Shown: positions 31,842-46,423 of the stretch, piece after piece
Layout: the number at the start of each line of letters is the position of its first letter
How positions within the stretch are numbered: the first letter of the stretch is position 1
Origin: Mycoplasma haemocanis str. Illinois
GTDB taxonomy: Bacteria; Bacillota_I; Bacilli_A; Mycoplasmatales; Mycoplasmoidaceae
Direction of reading: 5' to 3'
Length of the DNA stretch: 64,000 bases
NCBI RefSeq assembly: GCF_000238995.1
Contig: NC_016638.1
Span: 1-64,000 of the forward strand
Program-made: the position numbers and the translations under genes
Notes under the pieces: model-generated
Database searches by the model: none
What the model was told of the DNA's origin: nothing
What the model saw: the letters and a program-made list of their open reading frames with translations, nothing else

Positions 31842-32763
31842 CTGCAATTAATTTCTTATACTTTCTATTCATTTCTTGAGCTGCACTATACCCCTTTCTT
31901 TTTAACTTCATATCTATTACGGCCAACTCGATTATTTCACTTATTTTACGACCGGATGTAACGGGTATTACATAATAAGGAAGAGGCACTTCCAATAACG
32001 GTCGATAATTAATTTCTTCTCCCACATTTTCAAAGTGTAACTTATTCTCATCTTTTTGGTCTTTCAAATTCACCACCATAGTAATCCTTGTCTCATCTAT
32101 CATTTTCATGCCACCATACATCTCCCTCATATTGAGAATACCTAGACCTCTAATATGCATAAATCCTTCACTAAAGGGGTTTGCTTTGGCCACTATGGTG
32201 TTACCAATTCGAGCTATGTCTATGGCATCATCTCCCAAAAATAAATGATTCATTTTTAGTAATTCTGCAGCAGCTTCCGATTTACCTACTCCCGCCTCCC
32301 CTGTAATTAATACTCCCTCTCCATATACATTCAAAACTACCCCGTGAACTGTAGTTCATTTGGCAAAAGTTTTTGCTATTCAAGTTCCTATTAAAGTAAA
32401 GATTTCAAGAGTACTGTATCCCATGCAAATAAGGGCGCTACGGTTTCCGTTAAGGTCCTTATTTAATTTGTGAAGAAGATCAGAATGACGAAAATTATTA
32501 CTAAGTAAGAATAGAGGGGGATCTGTTTCCAAAATCTTTGATAATATTTCTATTTGCTTGTTCTCTTCAAACAGATCCAAAAAGTTACTTTCCTGTTTAC
32601 CTCAACAAACCACAGATCTATTTTGTTCATTAAGAAAACAACCATTTAATTCCATCCCCAATCTGTTAAATCCTGGAAATAGTATTTCCCTTTGTTCATT
32701 ATCTGGAGTACGATTTAGATATTTTCCGTTGAATCTTTTGTAAATAGAGAGAACTTTTATCAT
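31801..32763 (-). CDS. hprK: HPr kinase/phosphorylase
   Basis: Phosphorylates and dephosphorylates HPr at Ser46 to set PTS activity. 320 aa. An N-terminal domain (1-130) is followed by the kinase domain with HGVVLN (His140), P-loop GEAGVGKS (155-162), FLGDDAID, IRGLGILNMREM and a K-loop region near PVTSGRKISEI. TGA codons are Trp. Only 10 bp separate its start from the divergent gapN. With crr it shows sugar-control circuitry. Confidence 0.94.
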
Positions 32764-32773
32764 TTATTTAGTC

Positions 32774-34216
32774 ATGTATAAGGCAACGGGTTTTATAGGT
32801 GGAAATCCTGTTTCTTTAGATAGAGAGATACCTATTTATAGTCCTATAGATGGGAAGATAATTGGTTATGTTCCAGCTATGCAAGAATCTCATATATCAG
32901 ATGCTTTCTCTTCTGCCGAATTGGCATTTGGTAAATGAAAACTTTTAGATTACAAACTTAGAACCAAATACCTTTTGGAATTTGCTGCCAAGTTAAGAGA
33001 GCACGCTCCCATTCTTCAAAATATTTTAAATCGAGAAACAGGAAAAGATGTTGCTAATGCCCATGAGGAAATCATGAGATCAGCCGATTATATTGTCGAG
33101 TCTGTACATGCCTATTCCGATATGGTGGAGCATCCCGATGAGTATAGTTATGAGAATAATGTTCTAATTTCTAAGGATATCGTAGCTACTTATATAAGAA
33201 CACCGATTGGAGTTTCCCTTACCATCTCCCCATTTAACTATCCGATTAATTTGATGATTACTAAAGTGGTTCCCGCAATTCTCATGGGTAATACGGTTGT
33301 ACATAAGTCTGCTTTGCAGGGATCTTTATGTGGTTGATATGTGTCTAAGATCTTTAATGATTTGTCTGTAGATGGATATTTAATAACTCCCGGAGTCTTA
33401 AATTATGTGACTGGGAAAGGTTCTGACATCGGAGAATTCCTAACTAGATCTTCTTATATAAAAGCTCTCTCTTTTACTGGTAGTACGAAGGTTGGAAAAA
33501 GTTTAATGCTCAAGCTTCCCCATATTCCTAAGCAGATGGAAATGGGGGGTCATAATCCCGCTGTAGTTTTGAGAAATGCCGATTTAAAGATTGTGATTCC
33601 TAGCATTCTTAAGGGAGCATTTGATTTTTCCGGACAACGATGCACGGCTATTAAGAAGGTATTTGTACATAAGGATATTTATTCTCAATTCATGGATAAG
33701 TTGCAATCGGCGTTATCTATTCTTCCTCCACTTAATGAACCGTTAATTAATAAAGGGGCTGTTTCTAAAATGGAGGAATTCTATAAGGATGCATTGGATA
33801 AAGGGGCAAAAGTGGTTGGTAATGAATTGAGAGTTAATGGAAATTTTGTAAGTCCGATAATTTTGGAAAATGTTGATTCTTCCATGAAGGTTTTTGAAGA
33901 AGAATTATTTGCCCCAATAATAGTAATCAAAGAATTTGAAAAGGATGAAGAAGTGGTGGAACTTTGTAATAATTCTAAGTATGGGTTACAGGCGTCAATC
34001 TTTTCAAATAACTTGGATGACGCTGCCGGGTTAGCAATAAATATAGATTTCGGAAGAATAAATATAAATACCTCCCCTTCTAGGTCTCCTGATATTCTTC
34101 CTTTCTTGGGAATAAAGGATTCAGGATTGGGTACCCAAGGAATAAAGGATTCTTTGCTTTTCTTTAGTATTCCAAAAGGACTGGTATGAAAGAAGAGGGA
34201 AGAATCTAAAAGTTAA
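32774..34216 (+). CDS. gapN: NADP-dependent non-phosphorylating glyceraldehyde-3-phosphate dehydrogenase
   Basis: Oxidises glyceraldehyde-3-P straight to 3-phosphoglycerate, making NADPH instead of ATP. 480 aa of the aldehyde dehydrogenase superfamily: TPIGVSLTISPFNYPINL, the LSFTGSTKVGKSL coenzyme loop, MEMGGHNPAVV (general-base Glu) and FSGQRCTAIKK (nucleophile Cys). GapN is the closest type by the GQRCTAIKKV and PFNYP segments; another ALDH is possible but less likely. Useful as an NADPH source where the pentose pathway is incomplete. Confidence 0.87.
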
Positions 34217-34253
34217 CTCTGATAAAATTTAAAATATTTTGTTTAAGTTTTTC

Positions 34254-36226
<1,973 letters not shown>

Positions 36227-36227
<1 letters not shown>

Positions 36228-38749
36228 TGTCATCATCTTCTAGACAAAAGACCATAGAGAAGATAGTAAAGTCCCTAGAGAAAGACACTATCTTTGACAA
36301 AAGCCTTTCTTCCGAGGTTGAACAATCCTTTTTAGATTATGCTATGTCCGTTATTACGGCAAGAGCTTTGCCGGACTTAAAAGATGGTCTTAAACCGGTT
36401 CACAGAAGGATTATTTATTCCGCCTATCAAGAGAAGTTACTTAATAGTGCTAAGTTTAAAAAATCTGCGGCTTTAGTCGGTACTGTGATGGGGTCCTATC
36501 ACCCTCACGGTGACTTTTCTATTTATGAAGCTTTAGTGCGAATGGCTCAAGATTTTAGCTTGCGATATCCCTTAATAGAGGGTCAAGGTAACTTTGGATC
36601 TATTGATGGAGATTCTCCTGCCGCTATGCGTTACACTGAGGCTCGATTGAGTAAGTTAGGAGAGTATTTCTTGGATGGAATTGATGAAGAGTGTGTGGAC
36701 TTTATGGATAACTATGATCAAAGCAAGAAAGAACCAGTTATTCTTCCAACTGTAGTTCCTAACTTACTTATTAATGGGAGTACAGGAATTGCTGTAGGGT
36801 TAGCTACTAATATCCCCCCCCACAATATACGGGAGGTTCTTAATGCTGCTTTAGATTTAGTTAAGAATCCTAATCTTTCTGATCTAGATTTACTTCAACA
36901 CATAACCGGTCCGGATTTTCCGACTGGAGGGGAGATTTTTAGATATTCTGGAGTTAAAGATTATTTCTTAACTGGTTCCGGGAAATTTATCTTGAGATCT
37001 AAGATAGAGGTTGAAGAGCATTCAAAGAAGAATTTACTGATTATTAAAGAAATCCCTTACGGAGTTAAGAAAACTAAGATTATCGAAGGAATAGTTAACT
37101 TGATTAAGCCTTCTAAAACGGGGAAGGTTTTAGTTCCTCTATTGGCAGATAATATAGTTGAAATTAGAGATGAGTCTAACTTAGAGGGAATTAGGTTGGT
37201 TATCGAGTGTAGGAATAATGTGCCTGCTTCGGTCATTATAAATAATCTTTACAAATTTACACAATTACAAACGTCTTACTCTGTAAACCTCACAGTTTTA
37301 GTTAATGGTAAGCCCGAAAGAATTTCTCTTCTTCAACTTCTGAAACTTTACTTGGATCATCAGTTGGAAATGTTGCGTCGCCGCACCATTTTTCAATTGT
37401 CAGTTTTGAAGAAACGTATTCATATATTGGAGGGTCGTTTGAAGATCTCAAACGACATCTTGGAGGCCATTAAGCTAATTAATACTTCCGATAATCCAGA
37501 AGAGGATTTAAGGGATAGATATTCCCTGAGTGATGAGCAACTTGATGACATTTTTAGAATTACTGTAGGTAGCTTAAAGAAGATATCCATAAGCAAGTTA
37601 CAAGAAGAGTTAGTTACAAAGACAGATTTATCTGCCTTTAAAGAGAGCATTTTAAATAGTGACGATAAGTTGAGAGAGGTGTTCTCTGAAAAGTTAGTTG
37701 AATTAAGAGATAAGTTTGGGGATGACAGGAGAACTAGAGTCAATATAGAAGCCTCTGGTGCGATTGATTATTGTGAGCTATTTCATTTCCAAAAAACCGT
37801 TATTTCTCTTAGTCATAGGGGCTATCTTTCCCAAAGGCCGCTATCTACTTACAAACTTCATAAGAGGGGAGGTAGTGGAAAAGAAGGAGCCTTCCACTAT
37901 AAGGATGACAAACCCAAAATGTTCCTAATTTGTCACGGTAAGGATGATGTTTTATTTTTTTCTGATTCTGGAAAGGTTTACAAGAAAAAGGCATATGAGA
38001 TGAATCTTCGGGAAGGAAAAAATAAGGCAACTATTACATACAACGTTCTTCCAGGATTATCCAAGGGCGAGAAGATAGTTACCATTATCGCCCTGCCAGA
38101 GGGAAGTTATGGGGATAATAAATATCTTTTATTTGCAACTAGCAAAGGTTTAGTTAAACGTTGTTCTATGTCTCTATTTGAGAGAATTAATAAGAATGGA
38201 AAAGCCGCCATAACCCTTAGAGAGGGGGATTCTTTGAAATTTGTTATTACATTGGAAGATGATTCGCACGTATGTTTGGCTTCCGATTCAGGAAGAATGG
38301 TTAAGTTTTTAGCTTCAGAAATTAGACCGTCATCAAGAATTGCTTCCGGAGTATTTGGGATTAATGTAGGATCTGGAGAACTTATTTCCGCCTCCTCCAC
38401 TTATGAAGGAGATTATGTTCTGTCCATTAGTGAGTTAGGAAAAGGAAAGTTAACACCGGTGTCTGAATATTCTCTTGTGAAGAGGGGTAAGAAGGTGGGG
38501 TTAATAGCGCAGAAGACTACAGAGAAGACCGGTAAAGTATTGGCATGTACTATCGTGAGAGAAAACGATGAGATCTTATTGCTAACTAACCAAAATCGTC
38601 AGAATAGATTCAGGGTTTCAGATATTAGTGTTCAAGGTAGAAGCACTTCTGGAGTGAATTTGTTTAAGCTTGAGAATAAGGAGAGAGTTATTTATTTTGC
38701 TAAGAATTTTGAACAAGAAGAATCAGAAGATTTGGAGGATTTTACTTAA
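36227..38749 (+). CDS. gyrA: DNA gyrase subunit A
   Basis: Cleavage subunit of gyrase. 840 aa, full length. The catalytic Tyr136 lies in [10 protein letters not shown]; the QRDR reads [17 protein letters not shown], giving Phe97 and Glu101 where E. coli has Ser83 and Asp87. The C-terminal beta-pinwheel is present, with a GyrA-box-like [10 protein letters not shown]. The acidic tail ends [14 protein letters not shown]. It contains no TGA. Convergent 8-nt overlap with the CPBP gene. Confidence 0.94.
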
Positions 38750-39752
38750 ATAAAATAGCTGTAAAGGCAAAAGCATTTCAAATGCTATGCATCAGTATGG
38801 AGCTTCATATATTTCCAGATGTTCAATAGACAGTTGCAAACATCAATCCCGGAATAAAATATCCTAGTACAGTAATTGCCCCTTCATTTCTTAGATGTAC
38901 TAATCCGAATAAAAAAGCACTGATTAATATAGTTTTCTTAGTCATACCTCCAGAAATCATTACATACTTCCTGAATATAGCCTCTTCCATAATAGGAGCT
39001 ATAAATACAGTCATTATGAATAATTCAAATATCCTTATACCACCCTGTTCTATATGTGTTTCTAGACTTTCTTGATTTCTACTCTTTTCACGAGAACTAG
39101 AGCCTATCAAAGACATAATTAAGGCATGAACTAATGCTCAGGCTATGAAAAACCATATTGTTAGACATGCTACGTTGATCAGAAAACTTCTAACCTTCTT
39201 CCAAGAAATTTCACTATTCTCCCTAAGGAAGTAATTTCCACCGATGTTTTCAAATTCTCTATGGTCATAAATAATTCTCTTTATGGAGTGTATAGTGGTG
39301 GGATCTATATGAAAGAAAAATATTAGGGTTATTACAATCTCAAATAGACCAAATAGATGGGCGAAGTTTTTTCAAAGTCCACCAAAACCTTGAAACTCTA
39401 CAACCAGAGATCTTTTAACTACAAATAGTCAAAAGATTAGAGGATACCATATATCAAAGAGATGAGAATATTGGAAGTAGAAGTAGGCTAAAGTGGCCCC
39501 CCCTAAAACCACTTTAAGAGCAATTATTCAGAATAAATCGTCAGTTAATGGGTGGAAGGTAAATAATTTACTTATACCCTGACTATTTTTCCCTACAAAG
39601 CATGCAATAATAAATTCGATTATCTCTTTGGATAAACAACCTATTATTAATAAAAAGAAATCTCTTTCTCTTATTGATGTGGGCTTTTCAAAAGCTGAAT
39701 ACTTCTCTCTAGTATTTTCTATTCAAAGTCGTGTCCTGTCTACTAACTGCAA
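38742..39752 (-). CDS. CPBP-family intramembrane metalloprotease-like protein
   Basis: Predicted multi-spanning membrane protein, 336 aa from TTG. The Abi/CAAX-protease signature is complete near the C-terminus: MEEAIFRKY (EExxxR), FGLVHL (FxxxH) and MHSIWNAF (HxxxN). Eight or so hydrophobic stretches. In the family these residues bind metal and cleave within the membrane; roles range from prenyl-protein processing to bacteriocin immunity, so the substrate here is unknown. TGA is used often. Only 23 bp separate its start from the divergent rnc. Confidence 0.8.
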
Positions 39753-39775
39753 CTTGTATTTAAAATATTAGGATA

Positions 39776-40465
39776 TTGGAATCGAAGTTATCTTTAGAGG
39801 AGTTTTTAAATAAAAGTTTCGGGCTTTCCATAAAAGACAAAAATTTATTTATTAAAGCCTTTACACATTCCTCATATAAAGGGTGTAATCCAAATTTTAA
39901 AGGAGATTACGAGAAGTTGGAGTTTTTAGGAGATAGCGTTATAGGGTTAGCAATAGCTTCCGAACTCTTTAAAAAAGATATAAGTTTGGGGACTATTTCT
40001 ACTTCAAAAGACCAAATTGTAAGTGGATCTTCCCTGGCGTATGTAGGAAGAAAGCTCGATTTCCAAAGTTATATAAGAGTAGGGAATTCCTGCTGCGTTA
40101 TTAGTGATTCAATAATTGAAGATGTATATGAAGCTTTTATTGGAGCTGTTTACTGTGAGTTTGGTTTTGAAAGGGCTAAAAAGATAGTCTTATCTTCTTT
40201 ATGAAGTTATTTTTTAAAAGGGGAGTTAGACTTTTACTTTGATTACAAAACTAAACTTAATACATTGGTTGGTCAGAAGTACAAGGCAAGGGCTTTCTAC
40301 TCTTTAATGGATAGTTTTCCATCTAAAGAAGAAACTATTACTTTCAAAGTCTCTGTATCTTGGGGTGATGGGTTTCGAAGTTATGGATTAGGAACTACAC
40401 TAAAGAAGGCAGAACAAGCTGCAGCACAAGCAGCATTAGATACCTATTTTTCTAAATATAAATAA
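39776..40465 (+). CDS. rnc: Ribonuclease III
   Basis: Cuts double-stranded RNA, including rRNA precursors. 229 aa from TTG. The nuclease signature is YEKLEFLGDSVIGLAIA, with the second acidic cluster IIEDVYEAFIGAVY. The dsRBD is at the end, with GLGTTLKKAEQAAAQAAL. One TGA at residue 143 is Trp. The stop overlaps the next ATG by one base. Normal length and motifs. Confidence 0.94.
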
Positions 40466-41796
40466 TGTTTCAAGTTAAATCTCCTTCCTTTTTGGATGTC
40501 GCAACTGAAAGGCAGAAATTCACCAACGGGTTGGTGATGTGATTCCTGCTCTTTGCAGGATATATGTTGTTTTGCGCCAACTGACTTATTATGATCAAGT
40601 TGGAGCCAGGATGGAAGAAAGATCTTAATGTTGGTGATAAGCAAGCCATTCTGGAAGCTGTTAATTATTCTGTTCCTTTAGCTAGGGGTTTAGCTACCAT
40701 CCCAGTAGCTTGGCTTATGGTCAAGCTCAGTCATAAGTATGCTGTCATACTGGCTATGTTGTTGAATACTGCTGCATTCCCCCTAGTTTTCTCTCCAAAT
40801 TTCACTCTTTTTGTAATTGGAAGGATGGTGATGGCTTGTGGTGGAACTATGTTGATCATCCTAATACAGCCAATTCTATCTAGGTTTTTTAGCTTAGGGG
40901 CTAAAGGGATTTTAAGTATTTTTACCCCGTGAGCTTATGTGTTAGGGGCTTTGTTTGTGAACCTTCTATTCTTAAGTTCTACAGTTTCAAATTACTTGAC
41001 TACAAATTGAAAGATGTGTACAGCCATAACGGGTCTATTGACATATCTACCAGCTCTTTACTACGCGCTATTTGGGAAAAATTTTGAGGCCGATACGGTC
41101 GGAAACACTTCTACTTCCGAAAAATCTGATACTTACCTAGGAATTTTGAAGGAGAAAGAATGTTGATTCTGGGTATTTTTCTACAGTTTCATGTTAGTGG
41201 TGTCCGTGATGGTAAGTGGTTTTGCTCCTAAGATACTTATGAAGTTGAGTAATGATAAGTTGAAGCAAGCTACTCAGAGTATTTCAATAGAGTGAGACTC
41301 TCTCTACAGAATTATCTTTTATGTTTTCTGTCTGTTGGGATTTTCTTTAGGAACTTGAAATAAGGTAAAAGCTCGAAGAAAGCCTCTGGTTGTTCTTTCT
41401 TGTGGTTTGGTAACAATCTTTTGGATTGTTATTCTTGCCGCAAGTAGAGGTATAGAGAATGCTACTTTAGCTACTGTGATTATCTATACCTGCGTTGGAT
41501 TAATGTCCTTTTTTGGAATGGGAATTCAAACCGTTATTCTTTACATACCCCATGAGTATAAAGGGAATGACAATCCTAAAAGAATAACGATCTTCTATTC
41601 TTATTTATGGGGATTTGGGTATATCATCTTCGCTGTTTATTACTTTTTAGTAAGTTGCATCTTTGATGCTCACGCTTATTATGGCTATTTTGCAGCTTCT
41701 TTTGTAATTATGGCCTTCGTACTTCTGTTTGGTCTATTTTCATTATTAATTGAAGAACCCAGACCCGAATGGCCTTTACTTCCTTGATCTAGGTAA
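40465..41796 (+). CDS. Major facilitator superfamily transporter
   Basis: Predicted 12-helix transporter, 443 aa. Hydrophobic helices alternate with short loops; the A-motif region is loose (WLMVKLSHKYAV) and RMVMACGGTMLI resembles MFS helix 4. The central charged loop (about 190-225) splits two halves of six helices. Some mycoplasma MFS proteins carry hexose phosphates, but nothing in the sequence fixes the substrate. It overlaps rnc and nadD by one base each, so it is embedded in an operon. Confidence 0.8.
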
Positions 41797-42353
41797 TGAA
41801 GATTGGCTTATACGGGGGTTCTTTTAATCCTATTCATATAGCCCATTTAAATGTTGCTAAGCACGCTATTGAGTCACTTAATTTGGATAGGCTAATATTT
41901 ATTCCCTGCTTTCAGTCTGTAGATAAACCGTTATCTGAGTATGCCTCCGCAGATCATAGGATTAATATGATTAATCTTGTGATTCCAGATAAGTGTGAAA
42001 TATCTACCTATGAGATAGATAAAGGAGAAGCTATTGAGAGTATAGAGACTTTTAGGCATTTTCGGGATTTATATAAGGACGATGAGTTATTTTTTATCAT
42101 GGGGGAGGACAGTTTGGTTGGGATTCATACTTGACAAGATTTTCAAGAATTTGATAGTCTTCTAAACTTGGTGGTGTTTCGAAGAAAACTTGATACTTCG
42201 AGCTTTGTAAATAGGTTTAATTTAAAGTTAACATGGATGAATAATGAATTGTGAAATATGTCTGCTAAAGAAATTAGAAATGGGGGAACGAGAAATTTTT
42301 TGGATGCTAGGGTAGAGGCATATATTAAACTACATAAGCTTTATAATCTTTAA
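41796..42353 (+). CDS. nadD: Nicotinate-nucleotide adenylyltransferase
   Basis: Adenylates NaMN (or NMN) to make dinucleotide for NAD. 185 aa. The nucleotidyltransferase signature is GLYGGSFNPIHIAHLN, followed by FFIMGEDSL (usual GxD) and the C-terminal NMSAKEIRNGG (ISST-type block). No HD domain is fused. TGA codons are Trp. Starts by TAATG overlap with the MFS gene and ends just before rpsL. Confidence 0.9.
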
Positions 42354-42356
42354 TAG

Positions 42357-42773
42357 ATGCCTACGATTGCTCAACTTATTCGTTGCAAGAGAAAGAAGAA
42401 AATTACGAAGTCTAAGTCTCAAGCTTTGCTTAAGTCTTGAAACTCTTTAGATAAGAAAGTTACTTTAAACTCCTCTCCTTTTAAGAGAGGGGTATGTACT
42501 AGGGTTGGTACCATGACTCCTAAGAAACCTAACTCTGCTCTTAGGAAGTATGCAAAGGTTAGACTTTCTAATAACTATGAAGTGCTTGCTTATATTCCTG
42601 GAGAAGGACATAACCTACAGGAACACCATGTGGTTATGGTTAGAGGTGGTAGGGTTAAGGATTTGCCTGGGGTTAAGTATCATATAGTTCGAGGGAAATT
42701 GGATACTACGGGAGTTGATAGTAGAAGACAGAGGAGGTCTAAGTATGGAGCTAAGAAGCCTAAGAAGAATTAG
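42357..42773 (+). CDS. rpsL: 30S ribosomal protein S12
   Basis: Decoding-centre protein, 138 aa. Starts MPTIAQLIR; the conserved [16 protein letters not shown] and [19 protein letters not shown] carry the lysines tied to streptomycin response (KKPNS retained). One TGA at residue 28 is Trp. Heads the str operon rpsL-rpsG-fusA. Confidence 0.96.
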
Positions 42774-42775
42774 TC

Positions 42776-43246
42776 ATGCGTAAGGATAGAAATTTAAAGA
42801 AAGTTATTCTTCCTCCGGATCCGGTTTATCAATCACAGATTGTTTCCAAGGCAATCAATATGATTATGTGAGATGGTAAAAAGCAATTGGCTCAAAAGAT
42901 TTTTTACAGAGCTATGGATTTGGTGGCTCAGAAGTCCGGGAAACCTCCTCTTGAAGTATTTTTAGATGCTCTTAAGAATATAGCTCCTACTATAGAACTG
43001 AAAACTAGAAAAATCGGTGGTTCTAACTATCAAGTTCCGGTGGAGGCTTCTCCAGAAAGGAAAGAGACTTTATCTTTGCGGTGGTTAGTTATGTTTAGTA
43101 GAAGGAGAACTGAGAAGACTATTGTGGAAGCTTTAGCTTGTGAGATTATGGATGCTTATAACAATACTGGATTGTCTATTAAGAAAAGAAATGAGACTAT
43201 TAAGACTGCTGAAAGTAATAAAGCTTTTGCTTACTTTAGATTCTAG
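42776..43246 (+). CDS. rpsG: 30S ribosomal protein S7
   Basis: Small-subunit head protein, 156 aa, standard length. [20 protein letters not shown] start, then [22 protein letters not shown] and [10 protein letters not shown], as in S7. A TGA at residue 32 is Trp. Sits 2 nt after rpsL and 2 nt before fusA. Confidence 0.96.
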
Positions 43247-43248
43247 GA

Positions 43249-45309
43249 ATGTCCAAAGATCTTAAATTTATTAGGAACTTTGGGATCATGGCCCATATTG
43301 ATGCTGGGAAGACTACTACCAGCGAGAGAATACTATTCCATACAGGTAAGACTTACAAGATAGGGGAAGTTCATGATGGTGCTGCTACCATGGATTGAAT
43401 GGAACAGGAGAAAGAGAAGGGTATTACCATTACTGCCGCCGCTACCTCTGTATCTTGAAAGAATCATCAACTTAATCTTATTGATACTCCAGGTCATGTT
43501 GACTTCACTGCGGAAGTGGAAAGGTCTCTTAGAGTTTTGGATGGAGCAGTTGCTGTATTGGATTCTCAGATGGGCGTGGAACCTCAAACCGAGACGGTTT
43601 GACGACAAGCTACCAAGTATTCTGTTCCTAGGATTGTCTACTGTAACAAGATGGATAAGATTGGTGCCGACTTCTTTAAGTCTGTTCAATCTTTAAGGGA
43701 TAAGTTAAAGGTTAAGGCCGTATTAGTTCAATTAAATATCGGCAAAGAGAGTGAATTTACTGGAATTATTGATCTTATAACTAAGAAGGCATATTCATTC
43801 GATGGTAAGCAAGAAGAGGAATACAAAGAGATACCTGTTCCGGATAATTTAAAGGATGAAGTTGATAGGTTACACCAAGAATTATTAGACGAAGTTTTGG
43901 TCTTTGATGAGAAGGTTATGGAGAAATATTTGGTCGGGGGAGAAGTTACGATTGATGAGATAAAGCACTGTGTTAGATTAGGAACTATTCAAACTAAGTT
44001 ATTCCCTGTATTTTGTGGTTCTTCTTTTAAGAATAAAGGGGTTAAGTTCCTTCTTGATGCGATTATTGACTATCTTCCAAGCCCAGTAGATTTACCGGAA
44101 ACTCCTGCTTTCGACAAAGATCAAAAACCTATTTCTATTAAGAATTCTGCTGAAGGGGAATTTGTTGGAATGGCCTTTAAGATTGCTACGGACCCGTTTG
44201 TTGGTAGGTTGACCTTTATCAGGGTTTATTCTGGGGTTTTAAAGAAAGGTAGTTCCATATATAACACTACTCAGGATCTTCCGGAAAAAGCGGGTAGATT
44301 GGTTCAAATGCACTCAAACCATAGAACTGAAATAGAGAGTATACAAGCCGGGGAGATCTGTGCCATTGTTGGTTTGAAGAATACTAGAACGGGAGATACC
44401 CTTACCGTGAAAGGAAATTCTGTTGTATTGGAGTCCATGAATTTTGCAGAACCAGTTATTTCTTTGGCCATAGAACCTAAGACTAAGGTAGACCAAGAGA
44501 AGATGTCTATGGTTCTTTCTCGTTTATCAGAGGAGGATCCTACATTCAAGATATCTACTAATGTTGAAACCGGTCAAACAATTATCTCCGGGATGGGGGA
44601 GTTGCATTTGGAGATTCTTATAGACCGTATGAACAGGGAATTTGGATTGCAGGTTAATATTGGTCAACCTCAAGTCGCTTTTAGGGAGACATTTACTCAG
44701 ATTTCTGATGTGGAAGGTAAATATATTAAGCAAAGTGGGGGTCGCGGTAACTATGGTCATGTTTGAATTAAATTTGAGCCTAATAAGGATAAGGGTTTTG
44801 AGTTTGTAGACAAGATTGTTGGGGGTAAGATTCCTAAGGAGTACATTAAGTCTATTAAGCAGGGATTGATAGATGCTATGAAATCAGGTCCTCTGGCCGG
44901 ATATCCAATCATAGATATTAAAGCAACCTTATTTGATGGATCTTTCCACGAAGTGGACTCTAATGAGATGGCCTTTCGTATTGCTGCTTCTTTAGCTCTG
45001 AAAGATGCAAGTAAGAAGTGTGCTTCTATTCTTTTAGAACCAATTATGAACGTTGAGATAACTGTGCCTCTTCAATATTTCGGAACTGTAATGGGGGATG
45101 TGACTTCTAGGAGGGGGTTAATTGAAGGTACTGAGCAAGTTGAAAATGCTCAAATTATTAAATCTAAGATTCCATTGAAGGAGATGTTTGGGTATGCAAC
45201 TGTTCTTAGATCTTTTACTCAGGGTCGAGGTATTTATACCATGCAATTTTCTCACTATCAACCACTTCCTAAGTCTATAACTCAAGAGATGTTGGAAGGT
45301 AGAAAATAG
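43249..45309 (+). CDS. fusA: Elongation factor G
   Basis: Ribosomal translocase GTPase, 686 aa. G1 AHIDAGKTT, effector region [15 protein letters not shown]3 DTPGHVDF, G4 NKMD. Domains II-V follow, including RGNYGHVW and the domain V RGxxE-like SRRGLIEG. Several TGA codons, including one in the effector region, are Trp. Part of the str operon, continuing into dnaJ. Confidence 0.97.
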
Positions 45310-45316
45310 GGCTTTA

Positions 45317-46423
45317 ATGGCCTCAAAAGATTACTATTCTATACTCGGGATTTCTAGGAATGCAACCGAGGATGATATAAAGAAAGCTTATAGGAAGTTA
45401 GCTAAGAAGTATCATCCGGATATTAATAAGGAAGTTGGAGCAGAGGCCAAATTTAAGGATATTAATGAGGCTTACGAGGTATTAGGAGATCCACAGAAGA
45501 GAAGTAATTACGATAATTTTGGAACTTCCGGGGATGGCATGGGAGGCGCAGGAGGTGCTAACCCTTTTGATATTTGAAATAGCTTCTTCTCTGGACAAGC
45601 TTCTGGAGGATTTTCTGAGTTTGATATATTTGGGGGATCAGATTCTCATCAATCACAACCCCAATACGAGAGTTATCAGGATCGAATAGTTATCTCTTTT
45701 CTGGCTTCCATAAAAGGAGTTAATCATTCTTTTACCTATGAATCTGAGAAAAGATGTGAGGTTTGTAAGGGTAATAAGGCTTTAGATGGAGATTCTAAGC
45801 ACATAATTACATGTGATAATTGTAGGGGAACAGGATGGGAGATGCTGAGAAAGCAGACCATCTTTGGAGTTGTAAATACCAAAACTTCTTGTAGAAGGTG
45901 TAATGGGCAAGGTAAGATGATTTCTAAGCCTTGTAAGGAGTGTGGAGGGAGGGGATACAAGAAGTTTCATAAGACACAAAATTTTTCTATTCCCGCAGGA
46001 GTGCAAGACAAAGATGTCTTGGTGGCGTGAGATAAAACTGGAATAGTAGATAAAAAGATCTCAATTCATGTTTCGGTAAGGTCTTCTGATATTTTCTCTA
46101 GAAAAGGGAATGATATTTATACGAGAATTGTTATTAATCCTTTTGTGGCCATCTTTGGTGGAACTGCTTTAATTCCTACTATTAGTGGTATTAAATCCAT
46201 AAAAATAGCTGCTGGAACCAATTCCGGAGAGAAATTAAAACTTAAAGGACTTGGAGTTAAATCTTCTTCAGGAAAAGGAGATTTAATAGGGGAAGTTTCC
46301 TTTGCCCCAACTCCTAAGTTAACTAAGGAGCAAAAAGAAGTTTTAAAATCTTTAAGTGATTTAGAAGTTCCGGAGGTTACTAGGTGGATATCTAAAGCTA
46401 AAAAGGCAATTATTTCTGATTAA
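45317..46423 (+). CDS. dnaJ: Chaperone DnaJ
   Basis: Hsp40 cochaperone, 368 aa. J domain with HPD (YHPDINKE), then a Gly/Phe-rich stretch (about 75-105), four zinc motifs [22 protein letters not shown] and CKECGGRG, and the C-terminal substrate domain. Overlaps grpE by one base. dnaK is not in this window. No CIRCE operator is visible upstream; the gene is attached to the str operon. Confidence 0.96.

Noticed and set aside
43333..43696. Two opposing ORFs of over 100 codons within fusA
   Set aside because: Both are shadows of the EF-G reading frame, which has all GTPase motifs.
45736..46006. Minus-strand ORFs inside dnaJ
   Set aside because: They are complements of the DnaJ zinc-finger region, which has four intact CxxCxG motifs.
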